Below are positions 6,447 to 6,885 of a DNA stretch of 6,885 nucleotides, in pieces. A program made the position numbers and the translations under genes. Below the pieces are notes generated by a model, which did not search any database, was not told where the DNA came from, and saw only the letters and a list, made by a program, of their open reading frames with translations. The stretch spans positions 1 to 6,885 of the forward strand of contig CALGOY010000242.1 of the NCBI GenBank assembly GCA_937960725.1, in the 5' to 3' direction. The DNA comes from an uncultured Bacillota bacterium. GTDB taxonomy: Bacteria; Bacillota; Clostridia; Caldicoprobacterales; UBA3941. Position 1 is the first letter of the stretch. Each line of letters begins with the position of its first letter.

Positions 6447-6885
6447 GCTTTAAAACTCCCTATTAGAAGATTTTTAATCTTATTCGGGTCTGCTATTTCA
6501 ATATCATCCGGTACATTCTGACCTGTCGTTAAATATGACAAAGGTTTTTGGGCGAGCATACAGCAGTTTAATAAAAGTCCATAAGATTGGATCTCATCAA
6601 TTTTTGTAAAGATCAGTTTATAATCAGGTAAAAATCGATAATTATCTATTATGCTAGCACAGCCCTTATAACTGATATTACTGCCTAATACTAAATATAT
6701 CTCATCTATCCTTCCATACGAGAGCAGCTGGCTTATCTCTTTTTCTAAGTTGCTATATTTCATACTCCTACCTGCCGTATCTATTAGAATAACATCCTTA
6801 TCGCTGTGGTAGCTAATTGCATCCGGCAGTTCATTTGGATTATATATAATGCTTAACGGCACTCCTAAAATTTGTGCATAAATTT
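6443..6885 (-). CDS. flhF: Flagellar biosynthesis GTPase FlhF, C-terminal part; 5' end outside window
   Basis: The frame is open from the right edge (first whole codon 6883-6881, reading IYAQILGVPLSIIYNP) to a TGA at 6445-6443, about 147 codons. A GTG at 6862-6860 is an internal valine, not a start. FlhF is an SRP-type GTPase related to Ffh and FtsY that marks the site of flagellar assembly at the membrane. The visible half of the NG domain has the G3 motif IDTAGRS (minus strand, 6784-6764), the G4 motif TKID (6607-6596), and the FlhF closing pattern PLSYLTTGQNVPDDIEIADPN-like near the end. The N-terminal basic region, P-loop and G2 are off the window. The usual TKLDE at G4 reads TKIDE, a mild change. 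Ffh and FtsY are excluded by the flhG partner, which overlaps its stop by four bases. Confidence 0.95.
   Translation of the reverse strand, partial: IYAQILGVPLSIIYNPNELPDAISYHSDKDVILIDTAGRSMKYSNLEKEISQLLSYGRIDEIYLVLGSNISYKGCASIIDNYRFLPDYKLIFTKIDEIQSYGLLLNCCMLAQKPLSYLTTGQNVPDDIEIADPNKIKNLLIGSFKA

Larger units (their letters stand above)
1..6885 (-). other. fla/che operon segment, nine co-directional genes
   Basis: All nine genes read on the minus strand in the order flhF (partial), flhG, pilZ, cheA, cheW, cheC, cheD, sigD, fapA-like (partial). Non-coding gaps from right to left are a 4-base overlap, then 22, 24, 16, 28, 0, 58 and 28 bases. Most starts have a purine-rich ribosome binding site. 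I see no GC-rich hairpin followed by a T run in any gap, and no gap has convincing -35/-10 boxes. That supports a single polycistronic message whose promoter lies beyond the right edge. The order matches the distal part of the Bacillus subtilis fla/che operon, apart from pilZ in place of cheB and a FapA-family gene in place of swrB. Co-transcription is inferred from layout, not demonstrated. Confidence 0.85.

Noticed and set aside
6860..6862. GTG as a possible start of a short 139-codon gene
   Set aside because: The frame stays open to the right edge and the upstream residues (IYAQILG) continue the FlhF pattern, so this is an internal valine of a gene cut by the window.

Overview
The window is a low-GC, strictly co-directional block of motility and chemotaxis genes, all on the minus strand. 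It is part of a fla/che operon of a flagellated Gram-positive anaerobe-type Firmicute. The phylum follows from the gene order, which is nearly that of the Bacillus subtilis fla/che operon tail (flhF, ylxH/flhG, [cheB], cheA, cheW, cheC, cheD, sigD, [swrB]). It is supported by A/T-rich codon use and strong purine-rich ribosome binding sites. A FapA/DUF342 gene after sigD, and a PilZ gene where Bacillus has cheB, point towards Clostridia rather than Bacilli. A narrower placement would be a guess.

In transcription order (right to left) the window holds: the 3' part of flhF (SRP-type GTPase that places flagella); flhG (MinD-like ATPase that controls flagellar number); a YcgR-type PilZ protein (c-di-GMP receptor, probable flagellar brake); cheA (histidine kinase); cheW (receptor-kinase coupler); cheC (CheY-P phosphatase and CheD partner); cheD (receptor glutamine deamidase); sigD/fliA (flagellar sigma-28 factor); and the 5' part of a FapA-family gene that runs off the left edge. 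Complete genes are separated by 0 to 58 bases or overlap by 4. No intrinsic terminator or convincing internal promoter is visible, so one long transcript starting beyond the right edge is the simplest reading.

The genes form one pathway. FlhF and FlhG decide where and how many flagella are built. CheA and CheW turn receptor state into CheY phosphorylation. CheC removes phosphate from CheY-P, and its partner CheD modifies receptors. The PilZ protein can connect c-di-GMP level to motor output. SigD, encoded near the end, switches on late flagellar genes located elsewhere. All recognised catalytic motifs are intact.

No previously undescribed system is supported. The points worth a second look are modest: the PilZ-for-cheB replacement, the TTG start of the PilZ gene, the stop-to-start coupling of cheC and cheD, and the FapA-family gene tied to sigD. 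No stretch of more than 60 bases lacks a gene.
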